Assembly (NCBI GenBank): GCA_003141895.1
Contig: PLNT01000003.1
Coordinates: 68,134 to 132,133 of the forward strand
Direction of reading: 5' to 3'
DNA: 64,000 bases
Source: Bacteroidales bacterium
Lineage (GTDB): Bacteria; Bacteroidota; Bacteroidia; Bacteroidales; VadinHA17
In this document: positions 38,595 through 47,711 of the stretch, piece after piece
Layout of the letters: each line of letters opens with the position of its first letter
How positions within the stretch are numbered: the first letter of the stretch is position 1
The notes under the pieces: model-generated
Told to the model about the DNA's origin: nothing
Databases searched by the model: none
What the model saw: the letters and a program-made list of their open reading frames with translations, nothing else
Position numbers and translations under genes: made by a program

Positions 38595-38623
38595 AATTTT
38601 TATTATTAAGCAACTTATATCTT

Positions 38624-40975
38624 CTATTCGTAGCGGAGAGCTTCCACAGGATTTCTTGTCGCTGACCTCCAGCTCTGCCAACTCACTGTTATTAATGCAA
38701 TACCTAAAGCTATTAATCCTCCCAAGGCAAATATCCACCAGCTTAAATCTGTTTTATAAGCAAATGATTTAAGCCATCTGTGCATGAAGTACCAGGCTAT
38801 TGGTGTAGATATGACAAAGGCAATTACAACCCATTTCACGAATTCTTTATTCAGCATTGCAAGTATTTCAGAGATTTTCGCACCATTTACTTTCCGTATT
38901 CCAATTTCTTTAACACGCCGCTGACATGCAAAGAGTGACATAGCCAGGACACCCATACAGCATAGAACAATTGCACATCCTGCCAATAAAGAGAATGCAC
39001 GCCGGAAATTCATTTCTGATTGATACATGTTCTGTATTGCCTGATCAAAAAAACTCACTTCAACAGGGAATGAAGGCGATAGTTCCGAAAGAGTTTTTTT
39101 CAATTTCTCAATTGTTGAATTAAGCGTCTTGAAATTATCTGTTTTAATATTTATCAGACAATAAGATGCCCGGGTATCGCTTCTTATCACAAGTGATACG
39201 ACTGGCTGGTTTACAGGTTTGTAATGAAAATCTTTAACAACGCCAATTATCTCATAACCACGATCTCCGCTTGCAATCTTGCCGCCAATCGGGTTTTGAA
39301 TGTTATGTTCGCGAAGGAAAGTTTCATTCACAACTGCCTTCCTGTTATCTGTCGTAAGATCATTTGAATAAAATCGTCCTGTAACAAGTTTTAATCCTAA
39401 TATTTTGAAGAAATCCGCATCGGCACAGAACGTATCAAAACTCAGATCTTTCTTTTCCCCGTTCATATCAAGTTCAGATCCCCATTGTGAAATCATTTTC
39501 CCCGGATAATATTGAGAAAAGGAAATTTGGCTGATTGCCGGCTCTTTCTGAAGCAAGTCTTTAAGAACCTCTTTTTTCTGGCTTAACTGTTCTGTTAATT
39601 TTATTCCAATAATATTACTTTGATTAAAACCAAGATTACTGCTACCGTATCTGACCTGTTTCTGAACAAGCATAGTAAATGCAATAAGCACGATCGCTAT
39701 TGTAAACTGCATTATTACAAGAAACCCCCTGAAGGAGAAGTTGCTCCTGATTGGTTTTACAGTTTTTTTAAGATTGTCGATAGCTTTAGAATATGATATC
39801 CGTAAAGCGGGGACAATACTGAATACTAAACTTAGAACAATTGTTATAGACAGAGAGATAATTATGAATCCGGGAGAACGAAATATTTGCTGACTATAAT
39901 GAATCCCGGTATAGTTTTGGATTAATGGATTGAGTGTGTAAACAAAATAGAAAGCAATGAGAAGTGCGGAAAAAAAGAAGAGGAATGACTCAGCAAGAAT
40001 ATCACGGATTATAGTTGACCTCAATGCTCCGATAACCTTCATGACCCCTGTTTGTCTGATTCTTTCCTGCCATTGCGAAGATGAAATATTGACAAAGTTG
40101 ATAAGGGCAATCATTAATACCAGCGCAGCTACCAGTACAAGGATCATTACTTTTTTCTTATCCCCGCTAACCAGGTAATTACTGCCATAAAGTGAAAATT
40201 TGGAAAAGTATATCTTTTTTAATGGCACCAGGTCCTGACTTTTGAATCTGTCCCGGTCCTTATCAGGGAAAAGTGATAAAATCGTTTTTGAAGTTTCTTC
40301 TGGATTGGTACCTTTTTTCAAAAGAACAAATGTCTGAAAATTACACTGATTCCATTGTGTATATTCTCCTTCTTCGGGCTGAACAATTTTTCTGGTCGCC
40401 ATTGAAGTAATTGCACTGAAGGAGATACAGGAGTTGGCCTCTGGTTCTTCAATAACAGCACTGACATTCAGGACCTGAGCATTGTTAAGCTTTAAAGGTT
40501 TACCTAAAGCGGTCTCACCTGCGAAAAGTTTATCCGAAAGTGTTTTTGTTATGACAATCTTCATAGGTTCTTTAAGCGCAAGTTCCAGGTTACCCTCAAT
40601 AACCCTGTATGTAAAAAGCTTGAAGAAGTTATCGTCGGCAAAAATAAGATCGGAGGTTATAGGTTCTTTATTTTCAACCTGGAATACCGGTGCTTCCCAT
40701 GATCCGCCCATTCTTACAACCGATTCTACTGATGGGATATTAATTTCAATATTGTCTTTAAGAATTCCGGGTGTGTAGATACGGTCTTCAGACAGGCCGT
40801 ATAAATAGACGCGGTTACCATTAACCTGATAGCCGTCAGTGGTAAGCTCACTGTAACTGTAAACAGATAAGATGATAACCAGTGTCAGACTAACGGCTAA
40901 CCCAAGCAGATTTATCAGGTTAGTAGCAGGTTTCAGTCTGAAATTCCGGATAATTGTTTTAAAGAGATATTTCAT
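38624..40975 (-). CDS. MacB/FtsX-type ABC transporter permease, paralogue 2 of the array
   Basis: 783 residues, the same eight-helix MacB_PCD-FtsX duplicated layout. It starts MKYLFKTIIRNFRLK with a basic cytoplasmic N-terminus and ends RSATRNPVEALRYE. The C-terminal FtsX core carries GIRKVNGAKISEIL. It follows paralogue 1 after 85 bp that include a short tandem repeat, and precedes paralogue 3 by 29 bp. No nucleotide-binding motifs are present. Confidence 0.85.
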   Translation of the reverse strand: MKYLFKTIIRNFRLKPATNLINLLGLAVSLTLVIILSVYSYSELTTDGYQVNGNRVYLYGLSEDRIYTPGILKDNIEINIPSVESVVRMGGSWEAPVFQVENKEPITSDLIFADDNFFKLFTYRVIEGNLELALKEPMKIVITKTLSDKLFAGETALGKPLKLNNAQVLNVSAVIEEPEANSCISFSAITSMATRKIVQPEEGEYTQWNQCNFQTFVLLKKGTNPEETSKTILSLFPDKDRDRFKSQDLVPLKKIYFSKFSLYGSNYLVSGDKKKVMILVLVAALVLMIALINFVNISSSQWQERIRQTGVMKVIGALRSTIIRDILAESFLFFFSALLIAFYFVYTLNPLIQNYTGIHYSQQIFRSPGFIIISLSITIVLSLVFSIVPALRISYSKAIDNLKKTVKPIRSNFSFRGFLVIMQFTIAIVLIAFTMLVQKQVRYGSSNLGFNQSNIIGIKLTEQLSQKKEVLKDLLQKEPAISQISFSQYYPGKMISQWGSELDMNGEKKDLSFDTFCADADFFKILGLKLVTGRFYSNDLTTDNRKAVVNETFLREHNIQNPIGGKIASGDRGYEIIGVVKDFHYKPVNQPVVSLVIRSDTRASYCLINIKTDNFKTLNSTIEKLKKTLSELSPSFPVEVSFFDQAIQNMYQSEMNFRRAFSLLAGCAIVLCCMGVLAMSLFACQRRVKEIGIRKVNGAKISEILAMLNKEFVKWVVIAFVISTPIAWYFMHRWLKSFAYKTDLSWWIFALGGLIALGIALITVSWQSWRSATRNPVEALRYE

Positions 40976-41033
40976 TGCCTTAAAATTTGATCATTACATA
41001 ATTCTTCTCATTTATCAGTTTGTGCTCCTCAAA

Positions 41034-41060
41034 TCTCATATCTCATATCTCATATCTGAT
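41034..41060. repeat. 7-bp tandem repeat (TCTCATA)
   Basis: Three exact copies of TCTCATA and a fourth degenerate one (TCTGATT) lie immediately after the stop codon of paralogue 1 in transcription order. The minus-strand reading, AGATATGAGATATGAG, is a familiar Bacteroidota intergenic word. It could vary in copy number. Confidence 0.6.
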
Positions 41061-43436
41061 TTATTCATACCTCAATGCTTCCACCGGGTTTCTTGTAGCT
41101 GCTTTCCAGCTTTGTCCGCTTACGGTTATAAGTGCAATGAGTATTGCCGAAAGACCTGCAAGAATAAAAACCCAACTGACTATCCCTGTTTTGTAAGCGA
41201 ACCTGGCTTGCCAGGAAACAGCTATGTAATATGAAGCTGGAATTCCTATCAAAATTGAAATAAGCACCCACTTGATGAATCCCTTATTTACAAGATATAG
41301 AATTTCAAATACCGTGGCCCCATTCACTTTTCGTAAACCTATCTCTTTAGTCTTTCTTGAAATGGATATCAAAGCTATTCCGAATAAACCCATTACTGCA
41401 AGGACGGCGGCCAGGAAAGAGAAAGCCTCAATTATTTTTGCTTCATTTTTATCATCAGAGTAAAAATCGGTTATCAAATCCGTGAGCTTCCTTACTTCAA
41501 ATATCTCATTAGGATCAATCTGATTATATAATTCACCCAGTTTTTTAATTATTACCTCATCGTTCGTTCCATTGGTTTTAATCGCAAGTTGTCTCATCTT
41601 CGATGGATTTTGCTGAACAAGAACCATGGGTTGAATCAGGTTGTGGAAAGAATGCGCATTAAAGTCTCTTACAATGCCTTGTACATGAAGTCCCTGAACA
41701 AGATCCCCTGCTTTGATATTATTTTTTTTAGCTGCGGATTCATTAAAGAGTAACTGCGGCGAGGAATTCCAGGTACTAAAAGAAGAACCCTCAATCACTT
41801 CTATACTGAGTAAATCGGTAATTCCTTCACCTATCATTACACCGTCAAATTTCATCGGCTTTTCATCTCCCGGCATAGCAGCTAAACTGATTGGGATGAA
41901 ATAATCCATTGGTGGAATATCTGAAGCACCTGCAACTTTTTCCACTCCCGGAACTTTCTCCATCTCAGAGCAAATTGACTTGAAACTTGATTTTAATCCA
42001 TTTGAATTAAGCTGACTTATTAGGATGTTCTTTGGATTTAACCCCTTGTTATTTGTCAGGGAAAAATTAATTTGCTTTGTTATTATAAGAACGGTTACAA
42101 CCAGTATTATGTAAAGTGAGAAATGGAAAACCAAAAAGGAGTAGTCCCAAATACCTGTCCTCGTTTTCTCTGAAGTTCTTCCTTTAAGCAACGTTGTTGA
42201 TGGGATCTTTGCAACTTTATGACCAATTGATAGTCCCGATACAACTCCAATAAATAGTATAATGAAAACTAAGATCAACCACATAACAGGATTGAAAAAT
42301 ACTTCTTTATTAAGATTCCTGTTAAGTGTACTATTAATAAAAGATATTCCGGGATCAACAACAAATGATACAGGAATAAGACTCAGAAGTGTAATAAGAG
42401 TTGATTCAAGAATAATTTGTCTTCTTATATTGTGATGTGAGGCACCAAGCACCTTTCTTGCTCCAATCTCTCTAAGTCTGTCGATGGTGGATGCACGGGT
42501 CAGGAAAATATAATTGGTTACGGATATTAAAAGGATCAGCAGGGCGATTGACCAGTAGTACTTGAGCTGAGTGTTATTACCTATCCTTGCAAACTCATAA
42601 CCTGAAACAACACCCCCATAGTTTAAATAGATGTCACTGACAGGCTGAAGGTTGAATTTAATCTTTTTAGTTTCATCATGTTTTAAAAGCTCAGTGTATT
42701 TTTGCATTTCTGATATCAGCACTTTTTTGTTTACATTTTTATCCAGAACGATATAAGTATAATATGCAGAATTGTTCCAGGTCAAATAGTCTGTGATATA
42801 ATTGCCATATTCACCCCATCTGTTTTGCATTACTTCGGAAAACATTTTTTGGGTTAATTTGATATCTGTAATAAATTCAGGAAAAAGGGTTGAATTCGAT
42901 GGGAAATCCTTGTAAACACCTGTAACAGTAAGAGGCGTGAATTCACTGACAAATTTTATTTTCAAAATAGATCCAATAGGGGAAGTTTTGCCAAAATATT
43001 TTCTTGCCATGCCTTCCGAAATAGCTACTTCGTTTAATGAGTTGGCAGGAGTTCCTGCAATCATTTTAACCCCAAGAATTTTAAAGATAGATGGGTCGGC
43101 GAACGCTAAGAATCTCTCTTTTACCAGTTCATCTTTAGTATTACGTAATTCAAAATCACTTAATTGGTTTATCCTGAAAAAATCTTTTACAACAGGAAAA
43201 TCTTTCTTCATGTTCTCACCTAAAGGATATGGCGTATAACTACGCTGATCTAATGTTGCCCTATATACATTTTGATAGTCAGGGATAAACTTATCAAATG
43301 ATGTTTCAGAAATTATTAATGCGCAAAGCAGGATTATTGAGGCAAGTCCTATCCCCAGTCCAAGAATACTTATTGATGATGTTACTTTATTTCGTCTTAT
43401 GTTCCTGAAGGCAATTTTGAGATCGGTACTAATCAT
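41061..43436 (-). CDS. MacB/FtsX-type ABC transporter permease, paralogue 1 of the array
   Basis: 791 residues, first in transcription order and nearest the divergent regulator. Its layout is like the other four: first helix at about residues 20-42 (SISILGLGIGLASIILLCALII), MacB periplasmic domain, FtsX core with a REIGARKVLGAS motif near residue 325, second helix, second periplasmic domain, and last FtsX core with GLRKVNGATVFEIL. A sigma-54-like promoter lies 28-44 bases upstream of the ATG, with two palindromes behind it. This gene should show the strongest and most direct control by the adjacent response regulator (inference). Confidence 0.86.
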   Translation of the reverse strand: MISTDLKIAFRNIRRNKVTSSISILGLGIGLASIILLCALIISETSFDKFIPDYQNVYRATLDQRSYTPYPLGENMKKDFPVVKDFFRINQLSDFELRNTKDELVKERFLAFADPSIFKILGVKMIAGTPANSLNEVAISEGMARKYFGKTSPIGSILKIKFVSEFTPLTVTGVYKDFPSNSTLFPEFITDIKLTQKMFSEVMQNRWGEYGNYITDYLTWNNSAYYTYIVLDKNVNKKVLISEMQKYTELLKHDETKKIKFNLQPVSDIYLNYGGVVSGYEFARIGNNTQLKYYWSIALLILLISVTNYIFLTRASTIDRLREIGARKVLGASHHNIRRQIILESTLITLLSLIPVSFVVDPGISFINSTLNRNLNKEVFFNPVMWLILVFIILFIGVVSGLSIGHKVAKIPSTTLLKGRTSEKTRTGIWDYSFLVFHFSLYIILVVTVLIITKQINFSLTNNKGLNPKNILISQLNSNGLKSSFKSICSEMEKVPGVEKVAGASDIPPMDYFIPISLAAMPGDEKPMKFDGVMIGEGITDLLSIEVIEGSSFSTWNSSPQLLFNESAAKKNNIKAGDLVQGLHVQGIVRDFNAHSFHNLIQPMVLVQQNPSKMRQLAIKTNGTNDEVIIKKLGELYNQIDPNEIFEVRKLTDLITDFYSDDKNEAKIIEAFSFLAAVLAVMGLFGIALISISRKTKEIGLRKVNGATVFEILYLVNKGFIKWVLISILIGIPASYYIAVSWQARFAYKTGIVSWVFILAGLSAILIALITVSGQSWKAATRNPVEALRYE

Positions 43437-43463
43437 AATTTTTGATATTTCTACAGATGTTAA

Positions 43464-43480
43464 TACTATAATAGTGCCAT
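43464..43480 (-). promoter_or_regulatory. candidate sigma-54 (-24/-12) promoter for the permease array
   Basis: Read on the minus strand: ATGGCACTATTATAGTA. The -24 half TGGCAC is perfect. The G of the -12 GC pair is at the required 12-base offset, but its C is T. The start codon of paralogue 1 lies 28 bases from the element's end. The neighbouring regulator carries a sigma-54 interaction domain, which makes this placement meaningful. Confidence 0.55.
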
Positions 43481-43532
43481 AATTGTAACAAATAGATATA
43501 TAGGTAGTTAGTATTTAATAATAAATCAATTC

Positions 43533-43547
43533 GTAAAATTACTTTAC
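43533..43547. promoter_or_regulatory. 15-bp palindrome, candidate enhancer site 1
   Basis: GTAAAATTACTTTAC has arms GTAAA/TTTAC. Its centre is about 86 bp upstream of the transcription start predicted from the -24/-12 element, within the usual range for sigma-54 activator sites. Confidence 0.55.
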
Positions 43548-43555
43548 AATTAAAC

Positions 43556-43570
43556 GTAAAAATATTTTAC
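43556..43570. promoter_or_regulatory. 15-bp palindrome, candidate enhancer site 2
   Basis: GTAAAAATATTTTAC, a perfect 6-3-6 palindrome, shares GTAAA-N5-TTTAC with site 1 and is centred 23 bp from it, about two helical turns. Paired sites on one face of the helix are typical of NtrC-type activators. Confidence 0.58.
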
Positions 43571-43633
43571 AGATGGTTTGATATTCAGAATAGAATTAAA
43601 TACATTTATACTTCCACTTTGAATTACAGTAAT

Positions 43634-45010
43634 ATGCAAAACCCAAAAGGCAACATTCTTGTTATCGATGACAACAAAAGCATTCTCAGTGCACTTGAGA
43701 TACTTCTGATACCTGAATTTAATGAAGTTACTCTGTTTTCAAATCCAAACCAGATTTTAAATGAATTATCTAAAAAGGATTACAACCTTGTGATTCTAGA
43801 TATGAATTTTAAAGCCGGCGTCAATACTGGTAATGAGGGAATTTACTGGCTTGAGAGAATAAAGGAAGCAAAACCCGAAATTTCAGTGGTTATGATAACT
43901 GCTTATGGAGATATAAATACTGCCGTAAAAGCACTTAAATCAGGAGCGTCTGATTTCATCCTGAAACCATGGGACAATGAAAAAATGATAGCAACTTTAA
44001 AACTTGCTATACAGCTGAATATTTCAAAAACTGAAGTGCTTCAGCTCAAAGAAAGGGAGAGCGGGCTGAAAAAAGAAATAAATCGTGATGAAAGAAATAT
44101 CATTGGTTCATCACCTCAGCTTACAAACGTTCTGAATCTTGTAAAAAAAGTGGCAAAAACAGATGCCAATGTATTGATAACAGGAGAAAACGGAACAGGA
44201 AAGGAACTAATTGCCCAGGAAATCCATCGTTTGTCAAGCAGATCAAAAGAGGTGCTTGTGAGTGTGGATATGGGTGCATTAAGTGAAACTTTATTTGAAA
44301 GCGAGTTGTTCGGGCACATGAAAGGTTCTTTTACTGATGCTCTTGAAACACGTCAGGGTAAATTTGAAATCGCCGATAAAGGAACCCTATTCCTTGATGA
44401 AATAGGAAACCTCTCTTTTCATCTCCAGGCAAAACTGCTTGCAGTAATTGAAAACAGGCAATTTTCACGGATCGGATCAAATCAGCTGATCCCTACGAAT
44501 ATACGCCTTATCTGTGCTACCAACAGGAATCTCGAAAATATGGTTCACGATGGACTTTTTCGCGAAGACCTGCTATACAGGATAAATACAATCCAGGTTG
44601 AATTACCACCATTAAGGGAACGTGGTAATGATATTTTCATTCTGGCTGAATTCTTTCTGAAGAAGTACTCAAATAAGTACAATAAACCCAACCTGAAAAT
44701 TAACCAGCAGGCTCATGAAAAATTGTTAAAATATTCATGGCCGGGCAATATCCGTGAACTTCAGCACACTATTGAAAAGGCAGTGATATTAAGCGAATCA
44801 TCTGTAATAAAGCCTGATGATTTCTTATTGCGTCATCCGGGGTCATTAAATAACAATAGCTCCTTCACCACACTTGAGGAAATGGAAAAACAGATGATTC
44901 AACAGGCTCTTGAGAAAAATAATGGGAACTTCACTGCTGCGGCTGAGCAACTTGGGATAACCAGACAAACTCTTTATAACAGATTTAAAAAATCGGAAGA
45001 TGTTCAGTAA
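43634..45010 (+). CDS. NtrC-type sigma-54-dependent response regulator
   Basis: 458 residues from the ATG at 43634; an in-frame TTG five codons upstream is not needed. Receiver domain residues 5-125 with acidic pocket Asp12-Asp13 and phospho-acceptor Asp56 (LVILDMNF). AAA+ domain with Walker A GENGTGKE and Walker B TLFLDEIGN. The sigma-54 contact loop reads GSFTDA where the classical motif is GAFTGA. A C-terminal Fis-type helix-turn-helix ends the protein (NFTAAAEQLGITRQTLYNRFKK). It overlaps the histidine-kinase start by 11 bp. It diverges from the permease array, which it presumably activates. Confidence 0.93.
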   Translation: MQNPKGNILVIDDNKSILSALEILLIPEFNEVTLFSNPNQILNELSKKDYNLVILDMNFKAGVNTGNEGIYWLERIKEAKPEISVVMITAYGDINTAVKALKSGASDFILKPWDNEKMIATLKLAIQLNISKTEVLQLKERESGLKKEINRDERNIIGSSPQLTNVLNLVKKVAKTDANVLITGENGTGKELIAQEIHRLSSRSKEVLVSVDMGALSETLFESELFGHMKGSFTDALETRQGKFEIADKGTLFLDEIGNLSFHLQAKLLAVIENRQFSRIGSNQLIPTNIRLICATNRNLENMVHDGLFREDLLYRINTIQVELPPLRERGNDIFILAEFFLKKYSNKYNKPNLKINQQAHEKLLKYSWPGNIRELQHTIEKAVILSESSVIKPDDFLLRHPGSLNNNSSFTTLEEMEKQMIQQALEKNNGNFTAAAEQLGITRQTLYNRFKKSEDVQ

Positions 45011-46352
45011 AAATTTATATATAAGTATAGTACTCAGGGTATTCTTGATTGTTTTGATGGCCTGTCTGCTCAGCTATTTTATAGTCATTGATAAGTCATT
45101 TCGTTTTTCGATCATTTGTATTGTGATAATCATGTTTCTGACAATCAATCTTATTTCATATTTGAACAGCACTAATAAGAAAATCAGGTTTTTCTTCGAT
45201 TCGGTCAGGAATGATGATTCAAACCTGTTTTTCCCTTTTGAAATCACAAATACTTCTTTGAGTAATTTGTACCAGAGCATGAACAAGGTTAACAACCAGA
45301 TACAGCAATTAAAAATTGAGAACAGACAACAGGAGCAATATTTCGGAACATTACTTGAGCATCTCGCTACCGGAATAATTACATACAATGATAAAGGATT
45401 CATACTGCATACCAATTCATCTGCCAGGAAATTACTTTCACTTGACGTTCTTACGCATTTGACACAGATAGAACGCAAAGACAGGAAGCTTTATAATGCA
45501 ATTAAAAGCATAAAACCTTTTGAACGGCGTCTTATTGCTATTTCATCAGAGGATGGGGAGATACAACTTTCATTGAAGGCTACATCGATTAAAACAAATG
45601 AAAATGAACTTGTTATTCTCTCAATTCAGGATATAAAAAATGAACTGGATGAAAAAGAGGTCGAGTCGTGGATGAAACTCATAAGAGTTTTGATGCACGA
45701 AATAATGAACTCTATTACACCTATAACTTCTCTTTCCGAGAGTCTTTCCGGCATATACAGTGAGGGAGGAAAACCAGTATCGCCCGGACAGGTAAATGTG
45801 AAAACTATCGCAACCACTTTACAGGGGCTGAATGTAATTAAAGAACAGGGAAAAGGTCTGATGTCATTTGTTGAATCTTACAGGAAGCTGACAAGAGTAC
45901 CGGAGCCCGAAAAAAAATTATTTAAGGTGGCTGACCTGATGAGTCGTGTACAAATACTCTATAATTCTCTTGAGAAGAGCGACAAAATAAATTTGTCTGT
46001 TTCTCTGAGCAACCCTGATCTTGAAATTTTTGCTGATCAGAATCTTATCTCGCAGGTTTTGATAAACCTTATGAAAAATGCCCTTGAAGCTAACGAAAAC
46101 AATAATAACGGGAAGATCAGGATCTCTGTATCACAAGGTTCCAATAATCATCCGGAGATATGCGTAATAGATAACGGTCCGGGCATTTCCGAAGAAAATA
46201 TCGATGAAATTTTTGTTCCGTTTTTTACAACCAGACAGAATGGTTCAGGAATCGGGTTAAGCATCTCCAGGCAGATAATGAGAGTTCATGGAGGAAACCT
46301 GAAAGTAAAATCTCAGCCTGGTAAAGAAACCGTATTCTGCCTGAGTTTTTAA
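45000..46352 (+). CDS. two-component sensor histidine kinase
   Basis: 450 residues: two N-terminal transmembrane helices (about 8-30 and 36-54) with almost no periplasmic loop, a PAS-like domain around residues 110-215 (LLEHLATGIITYNDKG), a HisKA-type helix with His233 in LMHEIMNS, and an HATPase domain with N box LMKNALEA, G1 DNGPGIS and G2 GSGIGLSIS. The tiny external loop suggests it senses within the membrane or in the cytoplasm. Its ATG overlaps the end of the response-regulator gene, so the pair is translationally coupled. The stop overlaps the convergent LolC/E-type gene by 4 bp. Confidence 0.92.
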   Translation: MFSKNLYISIVLRVFLIVLMACLLSYFIVIDKSFRFSIICIVIIMFLTINLISYLNSTNKKIRFFFDSVRNDDSNLFFPFEITNTSLSNLYQSMNKVNNQIQQLKIENRQQEQYFGTLLEHLATGIITYNDKGFILHTNSSARKLLSLDVLTHLTQIERKDRKLYNAIKSIKPFERRLIAISSEDGEIQLSLKATSIKTNENELVILSIQDIKNELDEKEVESWMKLIRVLMHEIMNSITPITSLSESLSGIYSEGGKPVSPGQVNVKTIATTLQGLNVIKEQGKGLMSFVESYRKLTRVPEPEKKLFKVADLMSRVQILYNSLEKSDKINLSVSLSNPDLEIFADQNLISQVLINLMKNALEANENNNNGKIRISVSQGSNNHPEICVIDNGPGISEENIDEIFVPFFTTRQNGSGIGLSISRQIMRVHGGNLKVKSQPGKETVFCLSF

Positions 46353-47593
46353 TCGTATTTAATTGCTTTTACCGGAGTAATCCGGCTTATTAATTGTGAT
46401 GGCACGAGAAGCATTAATATTATAGCTGCCATAGTTCCGGCATTCAATAACAGAATGTGAGATAATTGAAGATTTACCGGGACTGTTTTTATATAATAGG
46501 AGGAAGGATCGAGTGTAATTAACCCTGTTTTTAATTGAAGAAACGCTAACCCAATACCAATGAAATTGCCCCAGAATAATCCTTTCCCGATCAGGTATGC
46601 TGCCTGGTAAAGAAAAACTCTTCGTATCGTAATATCTTCAGCACCAAGTGATTTCAAAACTCCAATCATATTTGTCTTTTCTAATATCAGGATAAGAAGA
46701 CCTGATATCATATTAAATCCTGCTACAATAAGCATAAGTAATATGATAATTACAACATTAAGATCCTGAAAATTAAGCCAGTCAAAAATCTGGGGGTAGC
46801 GTATTCTAATATTTGTCACCTTGAATTTGGTATCCTCTTCAGTAAGTTTATATCCAATGGCATCTCTTACATCTGAGGTCATTTCATCAAGCTTATTATA
46901 GTCGCTGATAAATATTTCAAAACCGCTTACCTGATCATCTCTCCACCCGTTAAGCCTCTTTATATGTCCGATATCACAGAAAACATACATTTTGTCAAAT
47001 TCTTCAAGACTCGTCTCATAAATACCGCTGATGGTAAATTTTCTCATTCGCGGAGGGTCCTGTATAAAGAGCATAGAGAATGAATCACCGGTCTTAAGCC
47101 TCAGCATGTCGGAGATCTTTTTTGAGATGATAACTTTATCGGTCCGCCCCGTATCCGTTACAGTAAATACTGAACCATCAACCATGTTGCTTTTGAAATA
47201 GCTCCAGTCAAAGTCACTTCCTATACCTTTCAGTACTACTCCCTGGATATCCTCCTCTGTTCTGATAATCCCGGCCTTGGTTGCAAACACCTCAACATGT
47301 GCAACCCCCGGTAATTGTTTTATTTTAGGAATGAATGTCTGTGTATCACTTATTGGTGTTGTCTCAAAGGAAATGTTTGAATCGAAGTTCATAATCTGAA
47401 TATGTGAACCAAACCCAACAACTTTTTCCCTGATCTGCTGCTTGAACCCTGTTAGTATTGCTACTGCCAGAATCATAACTCCAAGACCCATTGCAATTCC
47501 GATAATAGCAATAATATTAATGGGACGGGAAAATGATGTTCCTTCCCGTCTTCCTTTTATAAGCCTGTTTGCTATGAAATATGGTAAATTCAT
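46349..47593 (-). CDS. LolC/LolE-type ABC transporter permease (FtsX family)
   Basis: 414 residues with the four-helix LolC/E layout: an N-terminal helix with IIAIIGIAMGLGVMILAVAI, a MacB-like periplasmic domain, then three helices in the FtsX core, ending in ITPVKAIKYD. The motif NMIGVLKSLGAED is the LolC/E form of the coupling-helix region. Known LolCDE moves lipoproteins from the inner membrane to LolA; Bacteroidota usually carry one such permease forming a homodimer with LolD. It is half the length of, and distinct from, the five large permeases nearby. No LolD ATPase gene is adjacent. Confidence 0.85.
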   Translation of the reverse strand: MNLPYFIANRLIKGRREGTSFSRPINIIAIIGIAMGLGVMILAVAILTGFKQQIREKVVGFGSHIQIMNFDSNISFETTPISDTQTFIPKIKQLPGVAHVEVFATKAGIIRTEEDIQGVVLKGIGSDFDWSYFKSNMVDGSVFTVTDTGRTDKVIISKKISDMLRLKTGDSFSMLFIQDPPRMRKFTISGIYETSLEEFDKMYVFCDIGHIKRLNGWRDDQVSGFEIFISDYNKLDEMTSDVRDAIGYKLTEEDTKFKVTNIRIRYPQIFDWLNFQDLNVVIIILLMLIVAGFNMISGLLILILEKTNMIGVLKSLGAEDITIRRVFLYQAAYLIGKGLFWGNFIGIGLAFLQLKTGLITLDPSSYYIKTVPVNLQLSHILLLNAGTMAAIILMLLVPSQLISRITPVKAIKYD

Positions 47594-47636
47594 CTATTTT
47601 GAAAAGTTCCCAAATTTAAGAAAATATAGATTAACT

Positions 47637-47667
47637 CCTCTGTGTAACTCTGTGAAACCTCTGTGAA
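47637..47667. repeat. CTCTGTG-type degenerate repeat
   Basis: Three near-copies of a 10-12 bp unit built on CTCTGTGnAA occur in a row downstream of, and divergent from, the LolC/E-type gene. A matching reverse word (ACCACAGAG) occurs at 47806-47814. It lies in the 5' spacer between two divergent genes. Confidence 0.45.
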
Positions 47668-47711
47668 TACTAATAGTATTAAGATAATATGTTCAGAATT
47701 TCTATTCCTGA

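Noticed and set aside
38595..38738. 48-codon extension of permease paralogue 3
   Set aside because: It would overlap the 3' end of the preceding gene, and the family start MKNYLLIFRKL is at 38594.
41034..41060. Short tandem repeats considered as a CRISPR or recombination site
   Set aside because: Units are 7 bp with no spacers; no cas genes are present. It is an ordinary tandem repeat.
43565..43600. Sigma-54 promoter for the response-regulator gene itself
   Set aside because: TGGTTTGATATTCAG near 43574 has the GG but lacks GC at the required offset.
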